DNA of 64,000 bases from Rosellinia necatrix (taxonomy: Eukaryota; Ascomycota; Sordariomycetes; Xylariales; Xylariaceae): NCBI GenBank assembly GCA_021209875.1, contig JAGYVD010000004.1, forward strand, positions 1,674,001 to 1,738,000, in the 5' to 3' direction. The stretch's first letter is position 1. Each line of letters opens with the position of its first letter. A program made the position numbers and the translations under genes. The notes below the pieces were generated by a model that saw only the letters and a list, made by a program, of their open reading frames with translations, had not been told where the DNA came from and made no database searches. Below, piece after piece: positions 26,444 through 38,828 of the stretch.

Positions 26444-28395
26444 AAAGGTGAAAGGTCCCAGGCGCTTTATTCGGGATCTCGTGGTGGATAAGTCTGGGGC
26501 AGCTGGACTTGGAGGCAAAGAACATGGCTGTGCTCTATGAAGAGAAATCTCAGGATATAGCTCTACTATGTTGATTAGAAAAGATGTTTTGGTATTTAGA
26601 GACATATATTGCGTTTAAGCATTTCTGGGTGTCAGGGAGACTTTTACGAAACCCGCAGGCGGTCACCAAAACTGGCCGGGTACGACCATTACCCCATTCT
26701 TCCTCTTCTGGCCACGATTTTGCGACTTGGATCTATGGGGTCTAACAGATCTATATACTCGACGGATTAACCAACACGCCACGGAAAATGCACTTCATTT
26801 CCAATGCCAATATAAGCGTACCATCCATACGCGACTTCTCCATAGTGGTGGGAGTCCCTTGCGGATTCCTGTTACTGTTCCCTATTGCTACCTGCAAATC
26901 AAAAACCCCCGACGTACTGCCTCTATCTCTCAGGTGATGTAGAGAAGGTCTGTGACCACCGGCTACTGACAATTATCACCCTAAAGTATGAAGATATACC
27001 TAGTTTTTCATATCTTGCTCTTAGAAAAAGTATTTGAGAACGCTAGGCTTGAAATATAACTCAAAAGGAGAACTAGTCAGCCACATAAACGATATTAAAA
27101 AAATATATTGGATTTACGTTAGAATAGTAACATGTTCGAGTACCGAATTAAATGGGAAGAATACTCATGTGTGGAAAATATGTAGGAACCTATAAAGCAT
27201 CTGCAGGGCGAAACGAGGATACCACTTTCGTAGGTGGCTGTGTGTTATATAGGACTCGAACCTGGATTCTGTGCTAGTTGTGTCACATTGAGCCCTGTGC
27301 TGCTGTCGACTGAACCTGCTACTGCGTTTTTATGGAAAACTTCTATAGGGAATCCCGAGGTACTGCCCGGTTAGGACTCTGTTGTTCCTTATTATATTCG
27401 AGTTCGGTAACCGGGGATATTGGTGTCACAGTTCGTACCGCTGGTAGTTCCAGAAATGACTTATGTTACTGTGCAGGGGGACGAAGTTCATTCTGTTAGG
27501 TAATCGCCAGTTATTCTGGCTTATATACATGGTCTGTGGATCCGTGCCGCAAATAATGGTACTATACAATTAGCTGGCTCGCTGAGTTGAGCCTGGACAA
27601 AAGCAGCGATCATGCTAATCCCAATTTGTCAGATCGTTGGTAAGTGGGAAAATCTAAAACCTTGCTGGCGAATGCTCTACGCTTATTTAGTAAAGGGTGC
27701 TACTATTCAGCCCGGTTATAGTAGTCACTAGACTAACAACCAATGTTTTAAACAAGTGGGTAATGATTAGAGCAAAAGGCATATCGGTTTTTATTGTCGA
27801 AATAACTGTGGAGCTGAGCTGTAACGGCTAATACAGCCAATAGAGTTGTCAATTATGAGAAATGGTTACAGATTACCTAGGCTAGCTACGAAGTACTTAG
27901 GTATTACCAGCGCCTCCATAGCTACCGTTGCTTTAGCTGCTCCACTTTCTGCCTGTTTAGGGCGTTGCCTGATCAACAAGACCCCAAGCCGCCCAAGGGC
28001 CACTTGAATCAAAGCAATACACACACACACACACAGCTGCACAAACAACTTGCGCGGTCTGCTTGCATTAATTGCCCGATGACCGACCACCCGCGGCACA
28101 ACATTCGTTCGATTAGTGCTTATCAATGAATACCGCCTACCGATCCCGACCCGATATACAAGCTAGATAGAGCGCGTCGACGCAAATACCGCATCATCGT
28201 CCGCCTCCAAATAGTTCTCGACACCTCCCGTGCTTGAGACCTTCCAGGTCGCATTACATTCTCTCGACATATTGGTCTCCGGTTGCCCACACCCGCTCGG
28301 TGCTTGCTGCTACCAACATCGCTCTACTGTTCCAATATCTTCTATCCAGCCAGACACGTCCGTCGTTGTGTCGCCTAGCATCGCCGCCCTCCACA
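26444..28395. other. Intergenic with LTR relic and AC repeat
   Basis: AT-rich up to about 27900. It contains the LTR fragment at 27424-27545 and an (AC)n tract at 28018-28036. The last 250 bases are the kinesin promoter and leader. No gene is seen. Confidence 0.55.
27424..27545. mobile_element. Partial LTR copy of the 8363-8522 family
   Basis: It begins TGTCACAGTTCGTACCGCTG and continues GGTAGTTCCAGAAATGAC, matching the reverse complement of the right end of the solo LTR at 8363-8522. The shared TTCTGGCTTATAT block follows. The far end has diverged or is missing near 27545. Orientation is opposite to the 8363 copy. Confidence 0.65.
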
Positions 28396-31300
28396 ATGGA
28401 GGAGAACACGGTATGTGACTCCTCTCCCACGCCAGCCAACGTCTGGAGCCATACATATTGATCATGTAATATTGACCGTGTGCCCGGCAGTCTCGTCTTG
28501 GCAGCAAAATCCCTGGACCAAAAATATCCGCGCTCGCCTCGTCGCACCACGGCCAAGGCCTCCAGGAATATACCGCTTCTCAGAATAATGCGCGAGCTCA
28601 ACACACTACGGCAGGGGGGTTGAAGCGAACTGCTCCGGCTTCTTCGAGTAAGATATTGTTTTTTACGTCGCGAGATAACAATAACGACGACACGAGCTCA
28701 CCATCTTATTGCAGCAGCGGCCCCAGAGGCCAAGAGGAAGCCAATCGGACCTGGCATGGAGATGCAAAGCAGGGCTCCCACGGTCGCCGGCGCGAAGACT
28801 GTCAAAGGATCTAGTATAAAAGACATAGTAAGTGCACGCTTCCCGAATGTGAGGCCCCGGCATTCGGAATTGGCGGGCCTGGGTGTTGTCCTCGGCCGAC
28901 CTTGACTAACCTTGTATATTCCCAGTCTCGGTCCTCTAGCACAACCAGTACAAACTACGCCGGCACTCGACCACCTTCCAGTAGTACCTACGCATCCAAC
29001 AGCAGTCACGGCAGCAGCATGGGATACGGCACCCGACCTCCATCACGATCACATGGGAGGACACGTTCGGCGACCAGGCCTCCACGACCTGTGACTTCGA
29101 TGGGTTTGAGGGATGACGGACAAGTCAGCAATGGTACAGTATCCCAGGTATTATCGTCGTCAACATCTACCTTCCGCGACACTGGCAAGAAGTCTAGCCG
29201 TCATGTTCGAAAAAGTCGATCTCAAGGGCGGGTATCAAGCTCAAAGCGGGGCTGTTCGCCAATATCGAGAGAGGCGGAAGCCGCTTTAGTTAGCAGCTTC
29301 AACCGTATGTCACTTAAAGGAGAAGAGGAAGAGAAGCAAGGGAATCAAGCGAATTCCAAGCTCAAACCGGATCCCCCCTCATTGCCGATTTCAACCCCCA
29401 TGAAACGCGGAGTACCCACGCTACCAGTCCACCAATATGACGACACAAGAGTTCAAGACAGTCAAGTGCTTCCGGAGATCCTGACTGGCAGGCAGATGGT
29501 GGATGAGCTTGAACAAAGCATCAAAGATTATACACGGACAATTTACACATCACCAACCAAGCCACAGTTCTTGAAAAAAGATTCTAACCTCTTGGGATTC
29601 TTAGTCAACGAGCTTGACGAGAAACTTATCCAAATGGATAGTCAGATTGAGAAGTTCAAGAACTTCATGGAGTCGACGGAAATAAGTACTGCTAACGTGA
29701 GAGAAGAGCTTGAGCTGTCAAAAAAGAGGGGTAAGGCACTTGGATATGGACGCGATCGTCCTCTTGAATCTCTCAGACAGTATTATTAACGTTGCATAGT
29801 TATTGCCCTCGAAGACGAAAAGACGCAATTACAATCGCACAGGGCGCGACTAAAGGACCGGCTTCAAGATGCCGAACGACAAGTCAGTAGGATTCAGTAC
29901 GATCTGGACGAGCAGCAGAGCCGGCACGAGCGGCGATACAATATTCTAGTAGATGACCACAAGAGAGAACTAGATGTTCAAAAAGAAGAGTTCAGAATGG
30001 TGATGGATAAAAACGAAAAACTTCGACAAGAGTTTGAAAGTCGATGTGGAGCAGAAGCCGAAGCTCGCCTCGAAAGTTTATCACAAGAAAACAAGGAATT
30101 ACGAAGTACACTCGAAAGACAAAAGCGGGAGCAGGAACACGAGATGCGGCTGTTGCATGAAACGATTGAACGGCGAGATGCTGACATGAGAAGAATTGAA
30201 GATGAGCTGCGGAAAGCAAACAACGAGCGATTCGACCTCCTAGCCCAGATTCAAGGAAACAATGAAACCATCGAGCGACTGCGAAAGAGAGCCGAAGATG
30301 CAGAGGAGAGACTATCCAAGGACAAGGGCCATCTCGGCGGGCAAATCAGTCTGCTAAGCTCTACCCTCGACCTGAAGTCGGAACGTATTCAGACGCTCGA
30401 GGAAACCGCGAAGAAACTGCAGGCTGATTGCGAGGTCGAGATCCAAAACGTCAAGTCAGCAGCCGAGAAAAGGATTGCCGAAGAAACCGCCTTGCTAAGG
30501 AAGAAACTGATCAAGGAGGAAGAGAGGCGGCATAAGCTATTCGAACAAGTACAGGAGCTCAAAGGCAACATCCGGGTCATGTGCAGAATCAAGCCGCCGT
30601 CTGATCCTGCCAACGATGCGTTGATACCGTTCAAACCCCAGTGGAACGACATAGACGAAGACAAGATCGAAGGGCTCGTCATCCCCACGGTCAGGGAAGA
30701 TCCGACAGAACCCGGAAGAATGCTGCCCGGAAAGCCGCGGGACTTCAATTTCGAACGCGTTTTTGACGAGAAGTGCAACAACAGTGATGTATTCGACGAG
30801 ATTAGTCAGCTCGTCCAATCCGTCATGGATGGAAAGAAAGTGTGCATATTCTGCTACGGCCAGACCGGCTCGGGCAAGACCTTCACCATGAGCAAGCGCC
30901 AAGGGGATGGCGATGACGGTGTTATCCCCAGAACCCAAGGCATGATCTTCAGCGAGATGGAAAGGCTCAAGGAGCTCGGCTGGGAGTACACGGTAGAAGG
31001 CAGCTACCTGGAGGTCTATCAGGATAAACTCTACGACTTGCTCGCATCGCGGCATTCCAAGCCCGAACCGCTAACCGTGGACTCCGTCGGGGATGAGCTC
31101 AAGATCAAGGGTCACGACTTCACGCTCCTCAACGACGCGCAAGATCTCGACGCCATGATCAGGACAGCGGATAATAACCGCCATGTCGCCGCCACGGTCA
31201 AGAACGACCGGTCGTCGCGTTCGCATTCCATCCTGGTACTGAAGGTCAACGGCGTAAAGCGAGATGAGAACGGCGATGTCGTCAAGACACGAAAAGGCAC

Positions 31301-31741
31301 ACTGAACCTGATCGACCTGGCCGGCTCCGAAAAGCCCGACAAGGATGGCCCTCCGCAGGTATACAAGGAGGGCGTCGAGATCAACAGCTCCCTCAGCTAC
31401 CTACGGACCGTCCTGTCGAGCCTCGGCCAGGGCAAGACCGAGGGTGTCGATTTCCGATCCTATACCCTGACGCAGCTGCTCCGTCCCTCCCTCGGGAAGG
31501 GATGCAGGACTCTGATGTTCGTCATGGTCAGCCCGCTCAAGGAGAACGAGAACGAGACGATTCGCAGTCTCGAGTTCGCGCGAGACGTAAGTAAAAACAC
31601 ATCATTCCCCCCCCTTCCCCTCTCTCTTCCCCCCATAAAAATCAAGTTGTTCTACGCGAAGCACAAAAAAACTGACATACCACGATACAGGCCCAGAAAG
31701 TCAAGATGGGTGGCAACGGCGCGGCCAGATCCAAGAAGTAG
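28396..31741 (+). CDS. Kinesin-14 C-terminal motor (KlpA/Kar3 type)
   Basis: Six predicted exons: 28396-28410, 28491-28647, 28715-28827, 28926-29730, 29800-31586 and 31691-31741. Together they give 975 residues. A basic Ser/Arg-rich tail (microtubule-binding in this class) covers roughly residues 1-280 and is followed by a long coiled coil rich in Glu, Lys and Arg. A C-terminal motor domain begins at GNIRVMCRIKP. GQTGSGKT (about 717), NDRSSRSHS (switch I) and LIDLAGSE (switch II) are intact. C-terminal placement of the motor identifies kinesin-14, a minus-end-directed motor that acts in spindle assembly and nuclear fusion. The first exon is only 15 bases (MEENT). The acceptor of exon 3 is a tandem GCAGCAG that could add or drop one residue. 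Confidence 0.9.
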
Positions 31742-32420
31742 AGGCATCCCAAGTCGGGTCTAAAAGAAATACCTTTTCGGAACATGTATATACCCTATTG
31801 ATATTGTCTGGACTTTTTTTTTTTTTGATCCCGGCGTAGAGGGGCAGCTGGTTGGGCTGTCTGTGAGCAGGGGGATGGAATCAAAAACGTCTGTGGTGTT
31901 CGTTGCTTGTCGGAGTTGTTGTTGTTGTTGATGGATAAGCCGGCGGCCGCTGGAGGTTTGTGGGCATCATGACAACCAAGGAGTATATAGGACTTGTTTT
32001 CTCCCTTGGGCAAGGCGAATTAGGGGGGGGGGGTCTTTTCTTTCCTTTTCCAAACGATTCCAACAACCTTGGCCCAATACCATTGCGAAATAGTAGAGTA
32101 ATGAAACCTACATGATGAAGCTTGATTTTGTTGATTTATTTTTCTCCCCGCGTTCATGATCTGCAAGACAACTTGAGAAAAAGTATGATGACATAATAGC
32201 TTCACCACTTATTAGCAAGTTTTGCGAGACTTTGTGGAAGGCCAGTCATGTTCCTATCATAAAGCTGATATGTCGTATTAGCTTCATCAGTATGCTTTTA
32301 ACGTACAGCAGTTTGCCTCAAAGAGCATACGTAGCAGTAGAAGCAAAGCAATGGTATTCTCTCATGCGGCCCACAATCACATACCCCCCCTTTTCTTGAT
32401 TCCTCCTGTCTCACTCAGAT
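31742..32420. other. Convergent 3' flanks, kinesin and DUF2855 gene
   Basis: Short T, G and C homopolymers and a TTGTTG tract near 31915-31930. Both neighbours end into this stretch. No gene is seen. Confidence 0.6.
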
Positions 32421-33755
32421 CTACAATTTGTAAACCAACCCCTCATTAGGCAGAACCTCGCCCCGCGCCAGGCGATCCCAGCCCTTAATCACGTCCGGCA
32501 TGCCCTGGCCCCAGGCGACGTCGAGGCCCTTGATGCCCTCCTCGCGGAACAGCGCCCAGGACCGCGCCTCCTCGGCCCAGTACCCGCCCTCGCCCAGCCG
32601 CTTGATGGCGCGCCGGCGCATGTCGTCCGCGTTGACGCGCACGGCCTTGTACGCGGGCTTCGGCGGTGCGGCGGCGGCGGCGGCGGCGGCAGCGCGCACC
32701 GCAGAGGCGGTGGCCGGATCCAGGATGTCGGACCCGACGCCCACGAAGAGCAGGCGATCAGTATATTGCGGGTGGGCGGCCAGCGAGGCGGCCCAGCGCG
32801 GCCCGATGCCCGCGCGCCCGCCGAAGTCGAATAGGACGAGCCGCGAGCCGTCCTCGTGGTGGTCCCGCGCCGCTTGTAAGGGGTCCCCAGACGTAGAGAT
32901 GACGGCGTCGTAGGCGCCGGTGCCCTCGACGAAGGCCCTCGAGGCCTCGCTCGACGCGCCGATGATGCGCCGCGGGCGCCCCGTCGGCCTCGCGCGCAGC
33001 AGCGACGCGAAGATGGCGGCGGCCTTGGAGCCCGGCGCGAGGACCAGCACCGTGGCGCCGCTGAGGTCTGCGTCGCGCGCACTCCAAATGGCATCATCGT
33101 CCGCGTCCGGTCCCAGCCCTGGGTTGACTACCCGCGCGGGGTCGGCGCTGAAGGCGAAGTCCGCCATGAGGAAGGCGGTGGCGTGCATGACGCGCAGCAG
33201 GGCGTCGTGGGCGACGGCGCGCGTGCGGCGCGCGATCTCGGCGGCCCGGCCGCCCGACGGCGGGTACACGAAGTACCGGTTGTAGATGGGCATGGCGCGC
33301 TGGCGGTGGGCGCTCGTCACGAGGACCTGCGTGGCCGTGGCGTCTCCGTCGCTGTCGGCGGCATCCCCATCGGGGCGGTGCGGGCGCACCTCGAGGTCCT
33401 CGGCCAGCGTCCCCAGCGGCACGTACCCCCACAGGTGGCTGCCGCGCGGCACCGACGGCACCGTCGACTCGAGCACCTCGGCGTACCCCCAGGCGCTGAT
33501 GCGGCCGTACTTGGCGCCGTCGTCGTACGGCGCCGGCGTGCTGGGCGGCAGCGGGTGCACGTCCCACCAGTGCAGCAGCGTGCCCAGCGCCGCGTACGTG
33601 AAGTTGTTCACCGTCAGGCTCAGCACCGAGGTGCGCAGGCGCAGGGAGGACGGCGCCAGGGGCGGGTAGGGGAGCGCGTTGGGCAGCGGGAGCAGCGTCT
33701 GCTCGAAGTAGTTCTGCTTGTCCAGGATCTGGACGGTTGGGATCTCGTCGGCCAT
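32421..33755 (-). CDS. DUF2855 family protein
   Basis: A single frame of 444 residues from ATG at 33755 to the stop at 32421. The sequence fits the DUF2855 family: an N-terminal LLPLPNALPYPPL-like block, then WGYAEVLEST and LWGYVPLGTLAEDL, and a Rossmann-like segment at DLSGATVLVLAPGSKAA. This architecture resembles medium-chain dehydrogenase/quinone-reductase proteins, but substrate and reaction are unknown. The codon third position is strongly GC-biased, as in other housekeeping-like genes of the window. No intron is needed. An Ala run encoded by GCC repeats near 32660-32690 is a low-complexity insert. Confidence 0.85.
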   Translation of the reverse strand: MADEIPTVQILDKQNYFEQTLLPLPNALPYPPLAPSSLRLRTSVLSLTVNNFTYAALGTLLHWWDVHPLPPSTPAPYDDGAKYGRISAWGYAEVLESTVPSVPRGSHLWGYVPLGTLAEDLEVRPHRPDGDAADSDGDATATQVLVTSAHRQRAMPIYNRYFVYPPSGGRAAEIARRTRAVAHDALLRVMHATAFLMADFAFSADPARVVNPGLGPDADDDAIWSARDADLSGATVLVLAPGSKAAAIFASLLRARPTGRPRRIIGASSEASRAFVEGTGAYDAVISTSGDPLQAARDHHEDGSRLVLFDFGGRAGIGPRWAASLAAHPQYTDRLLFVGVGSDILDPATASAVRAAAAAAAAAPPKPAYKAVRVNADDMRRRAIKRLGEGGYWAEEARSWALFREEGIKGLDVAWGQGMPDVIKGWDRLARGEVLPNEGLVYKL

Positions 33756-35739
33756 GGCGGGGCGGTGATCAAGTTTTGACTACCTAGTGCTTAATGCTTC
33801 ATGTAATGGGAGTTCTCTGCTGGTCGTGTTCTTGTTATTATTCTTCTTCTTATTATTCTTGTTATTATTCTTGTTATTATTCTTGTTATTTGTTCTTGTT
33901 GTTTGTCTTGTTGTTGTTTGTGATGTTGTTCTTGTAGTTATTTCAATCGTTGCCTCTTGTCTTGTCTTCTCTTTGCCGTATTTTCTTCCTCAACAGTACG
34001 AGTGTGATTTCTTGATGCCAATGATTCAAGTCGGTTGATTTGTTCGCAGTTGGTACTTATTATGAGGTTGTTTTCCAGTTGGCAAGATGTATTGGTAAGC
34101 TTTTGTTGAATTTGCTGGGTTCCTGCCTTTACAGATTATATTATCTCCGCCCGTCCCGAGGCTTCTTGCCATGGAGCGGAGATGGCGGGGCAGGCCCAAC
34201 CGGCGCAGCCGAGAGTTCCTTCCCTACAACTTCATCATTCCGTTTCCTTACCTACCTAATGATTTATACATTTTACGATATACTTACCTACCTAAGGTCG
34301 GGCTTTCCCCCAACTCTACTATGGTACTTATCTTCCAAGGCCTTTGGCACCTCAACGTATCAAGAGAAGAATTCCAACGGTGCACACTGTTCATTCAAAC
34401 ATACCTACTCTACGGCCCCAGCACGTAGTAGACTTCAATACACCTCTCATACCAAGATAATGAATACTATATAAAGCTTACCTAGGTAATAGAATAAGTG
34501 TATTGGCTAGGTTTGTAGGACCTGGCATGAACTGGGTAACAACTCGTCCTCAGGAGCCACGAAACAGAGCTAAGACAATTCTATCTCCTCAGTAGCCACC
34601 GGTAGCTTTTCTATACTGTAGTACGTTTCCTATGGCGTCGTAATATTATCGTTCGCTGCGACCTGGCACAATGTGGCATGTTAATCGACAGAGCCACGCG
34701 TACGCGGCTATAGCTTGTCAGTGTAGGAAAAGAGCTACACGTCACGGAGCACGTCATGAGAGACACCATGAGGGACACCATGGGTAACCTTGCGAGTAGC
34801 GTTGTACGGTATGCTACGCAGTCTGAAGTGGTAGAAGAAAAAGCGTTCTCTTCGTGCAACCTTGGTGCCTGCGACAACCGCTAATAGCATCACAAGACGG
34901 CCCCCTACAGTTCTCTATACGAAAGCGACGACGATGGTAACGCTGTGTCACCAGGTCTGCCCCCTAACTCTCTCGTTCAAATTACAGAACCTCCGCTCGC
35001 TAGTAACTGTCTCAAACATCTTATCTTCTTTTCGCCGCACACGTCGAGCCAGGCAATGGGGTAACTTCCCAATCTTAACAGGCCCATGATGGTCGTGTCT
35101 TATTGTAATCTCGTCTTGCAGTTCCAAAGTCGAAGTGATGGTAAATTCACTAAGAAGATATTAGTGTATTCCAGCGGAACTATATGACATGATGCGTAGT
35201 TTGGCATTATTGCCGTGGCAGGCAATAACCACACTGATGATGGGCGAGGACTACGAGGATATTTTGATTATGTTAGGTTATGTCTATTCGAACACCACTA
35301 GCACTGTATTTTCGAACAGTCTATGATATGTTTTACCAAGATCAGAAAAAACCAGCGTCTCCTAAAATAACAGGGACGCCGATATTATTTATAAGTAATT
35401 GTATTACCGGCTGTATAATCAACATGATCAGTGCATACTTCTAAATGAAACCGTGTATGATACTATTAATCCATCTTACTATTAATACATCAATCGAGAT
35501 TCCTTTGTCGCGTTAATGCTGTGCAGTAAGAACACTCTTAGTGATGTGTGTATCAAAAGGCACATGTCAACGCATCTCAAGGGGTTCGGGTGCACAGTGT
35601 ATATGAGCAATATGCAATACGGGCTATGAGAGAACCGGATTTAGGAAATCAGATGATCTATCTTCAACCTCTATCAACCCAAGACGGAGACGGAAGACCC
35701 ACGAGGAACCACCACCACACGAGCAACACCACATCCACG
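33756..35739. other. Intergenic, no gene recognised
   Basis: The left end has a T-rich minisatellite. From 34500 to 35600 the sequence is AT-richer, with only broken frames, and may be old repeat. No gene is seen. Confidence 0.5.
33833..33912. repeat. TTATTATTCTTG-type tandem repeat
   Basis: Imperfect repeats of a 12-base CTTGTTATTATT unit lie about 80-155 bases upstream of the DUF2855 start codon, so within its 5' leader or promoter. On that gene's coding strand the run is A/G-rich. Confidence 0.8.
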
Positions 35740-37071
35740 TCAACCCCTCTCCACCCCCGTCGGCGCCGGCGGCGACAGCGGAGGAAACGCGACAAACCGC
35801 GCGGGCACGGGGGCATCGGTGCCGACGCCGGGCGCCAGCGCGCCAACGAGACCAGACAGGTCGGCGGCGAGGCTCGCGTTGCCGCCGGGCCACCAGGGGT
35901 CGACCGCGGCGGCGGAGGCGAGGACGGCCCGGGCGAGGAACAGGGTGGCGGTCGGCACCCACTTGACGTAGTCCCAGTGCACGGGGTAGACGGGGACCAG
36001 GGCGCCGGCGCAGATGATGTCGCCGTAGTTGCAGATGATCAGCGTCCGCGCCGGCGGGTAGCCGCGGATGCGCCCGCCGTCCTGCAGCGCCTGCGTGTCC
36101 CCGAACGTCACCACCCCGGCGATCCGGCCCCGCACCCGCTCCGCCAGGCCCTCGATCGCCCGGTGCACTATGGCCGCGCCCTGGCTGCCCCGTTCGTTGT
36201 TAGCTAGTCCCCCTTTTCCCGTCGCGTTGGAGTATATGTTTCTTCTCCTTCTTCTTCTTCTTCTTCTTCTTCTTCTTCTTCTTCCGATCCTTGCGAATAT
36301 GGGCCCCCTTTTTCACTCGCTCTTATCTCACTATGTCTATAAAGAAGGGGAAAGGGGGGGGGGGAAAGCGGGTAAGGAGATCATGATCCGTTGTCCTTAC
36401 CTATATCCCGATACGACAATTTTGGAGTGCGGGCAGGTTGCTGCCGCCGTTATGATAACCTGCACTGTGTACGCGTTAACGCCTAACAACAACCACGCAG
36501 GCTCAAGTGACATAAGCGATCGCGCCGATGAACTGGAGTCCCCGGCGAGAGGGCGCGCGACTTACTGTCGAATATCCCCCAAGGCGGCGCCCCGCCGGGG
36601 TAGTAGTTGCCCCCGATGAAGCCGTAGTAGTCGACGCCCTGCGTGGCAACGTTGGTGACGCCGAACACGGACTTGAGGCCATCCGACAGCGCTGGGCCGA
36701 TGGTGGCTCCCTATACATACAGAAACACATGTTTCGTGGGTTAGCCAAAGTTCCCCCAACGCGTTGGGAATATCTCTTCGTCGTCGGATAACCAGTTTCC
36801 CCCCCCCTCACGATAAACAAAGAAGATTTATTTATGTCTGAACGCGCACATATGCATGCGCGCTTGGGTTGCGCGTACATACCAGGTTGCCCGGTTCGTA
36901 GGTCGCCTTAGCGAATACGAAGATGATCGGCCTGCAGCCGTACTTTTGCAGCTCCGAGGACCACCACCCGACGGTCCAGGCCTGGCGGGCGCCGAGGGGG
37001 GACGGGATCGATACGACGGGGCCACCGACACATAGAAGGACAAGTAGGTACGAGATGACGTGTTCCATCAT
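35740..37071 (-). CDS. Cutinase-family esterase, secreted
   Basis: Four predicted exons: 37071-36883, 36710-36566, 36464-36401 and 36184-35740, giving 280 residues. A signal peptide (MMEHVISYLLVLLCVGG) precedes the cutinase domain. EPGNL and the oxyanion region are in exons 1-2. The nucleophile elbow SGYSQGAA has Ser at about 133. Asp at about 188 in NYGDIICAG and His at about 202 in PVHWDY complete the triad. The enzyme hydrolyses ester bonds of cutin or similar polyesters outside the cell. The intron between exons 3 and 4 splits the codon of the catalytic Ser (AG|C) and holds a GAA microsatellite. The C-terminal tail of about 60 Pro/Ala-rich residues is longer than in classic cutinases. The frame of exon 3 was found by family expectation plus splice signals. 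Confidence 0.8.
36247..36285. repeat. (CTT)n microsatellite in cutinase intron
   Basis: About 13 CTT units (GAA on the coding strand) lie within the predicted third intron of the cutinase gene. Confidence 0.9.
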
Positions 37072-38828
37072 CTTGACGCCTCGTGGCCGTCTCAGGGGGC
37101 TTATTATCCCCCTAATGATATAGGTGAGCAAGTTCAGAAAAGATGCAAATACAACGCCTGACGAAAGAAAAATTGGAAATTTTCTAGGCTGAATAGAACT
37201 GAACTGGGATTGTCTGGGAGGTCCTGTGCGCCTCTGTCCCTCAGTATGTTAGAGACCCTTACGTCTCCCAATAGCAAATATGATAATCCCTCTGCGAAGG
37301 CCGTCTGGAACCATGCCACGCCAAGGAGGATGCAATTGTGCATATAAGTGTCTAGATAAGCAATCCAACTCTTCGCTAAGCGGGAGCGATATTGTCGTGA
37401 CCGTCCGAATGGCGTCAGGCCTCCTGAATGACTCGCAACCAACTCGCCGCGTCCCTGTGCCAGGGGTTTCCCGCGATTTCCCTACATCATCTAGGAATGG
37501 GGAGCGATCGTCGTCGTGCATCTTCGAGGCTTACGCAATGCCTAATCGTGCCCATCAATATGGAAGTCTACATGCTCGACATGATTAGAGCCGTCCCAAA
37601 CTTTTCGTTCTTCTCCCCCCACGCGGGTTTTTGTGATAGTAATAGTGATTGTGTCACATCACAGGCTATTAAGGTCATCTAAAAGGCGTGCCGGTTAATT
37701 AATTATGTGGACATGACCGGCCTCCCATATCGAGTGTTCGTTATCCGGCTATAGAAATCGCATGCAGGCGGCCGCCCTTGATCTCTTTCATATTCCCCGT
37801 GTTAAGTAATAGGTCCCGACACATTATTGGAGTGATATCCACGTGCCGTGTGGTTCGGCCTAACTGGCTGGGTCTCTATCCCAGTGGTACGCGGGGAACA
37901 CTAACACTCCGTCCTCTCGCAATCAAGAAGCCTCTTCATATATTCCTCCTATGCTGGGTTATCCGCAAAAGCATTAAGCCCCAGGTGTATAAAGGAATTT
38001 ATACTATACTCCTCCTTTTTCCCTTCCCCTATCCTACTTGAAATAATACCTTGAGCTCGTGTATCAAATTTAGAATTGAAGGCGACCTCTTTCCTATTGA
38101 CTTGAAGTGTGGAAGGAAGGGGCTTTATCACCACTCGCTACCCTCAGCCTCAATATCCGACTTGACTAATGCGAATTAACATATCCCTATCAAGTGGCGA
38201 ATGCTCAACCCCATAGAAATGTTTGATTGTTTGCTATCTAATTCCATTTCACACGCCAGGACAGTATAGTTCTGGCACGTCTTCCCCGTTCCTATCTCAG
38301 CCTGCTCGCCTCATCTATCTCGTTATCTCTTTCGCCTCATGGCCCAATTCTCTTATTGTGCTACCCTTACCTTACACCCGAATCGTTGTCCTCTTCGCCA
38401 AATAGTATACCGTCATCAAAAACTCCCATGCCTATGCCTAATAAATACCCAGATCCGGATAGAAGATCCGGGAACATCAAAATACAATAATGCAAGTACC
38501 TTAACACGGCTCATATTCCTTCAGCGCCGGTATTGCGTGGGGAAAATTCATGGCTGGGCGACAAAAGAAAATGGCCTCTGCTCCAGGCGCTCAGATAAAC
38601 AAGCGGGTATAGATTTCTTGGCGCTTATATCCTCACCCTCTGCGCCGTGCTTTGAAGTAATAGGCAAATATGAAAGAAAACGCTTCCATATGGTTCAAAA
38701 TCAGGATAACAGAAGCATCATAGTATATACAAGAAGATAAAGGTGCCAGCACTCCAGAGATGCCGATAGGGTCAGTGATATGCTTTGCGCATGCAGGTAG
38801 GGCCTAATGAGTAGCAACAGCTATATCT
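37072..38828. other. Intergenic, no gene recognised
   Basis: Starts with the cutinase promoter. The rest has short frames without domains. The right end is the 3' flank of the Zn2Cys6 gene. Confidence 0.5.

Noticed and set aside
27245..27275. tRNA-like T-loop on the minus strand (AGGTTCGAGTCCT)
   Set aside because: No matching A box, acceptor stem or anticodon arm at the required spacing.
33183..33779. 198-codon plus-strand frame
   Set aside because: Shadow of the GC-rich DUF2855 gene, rich in Arg, Val and Gly with no domain.
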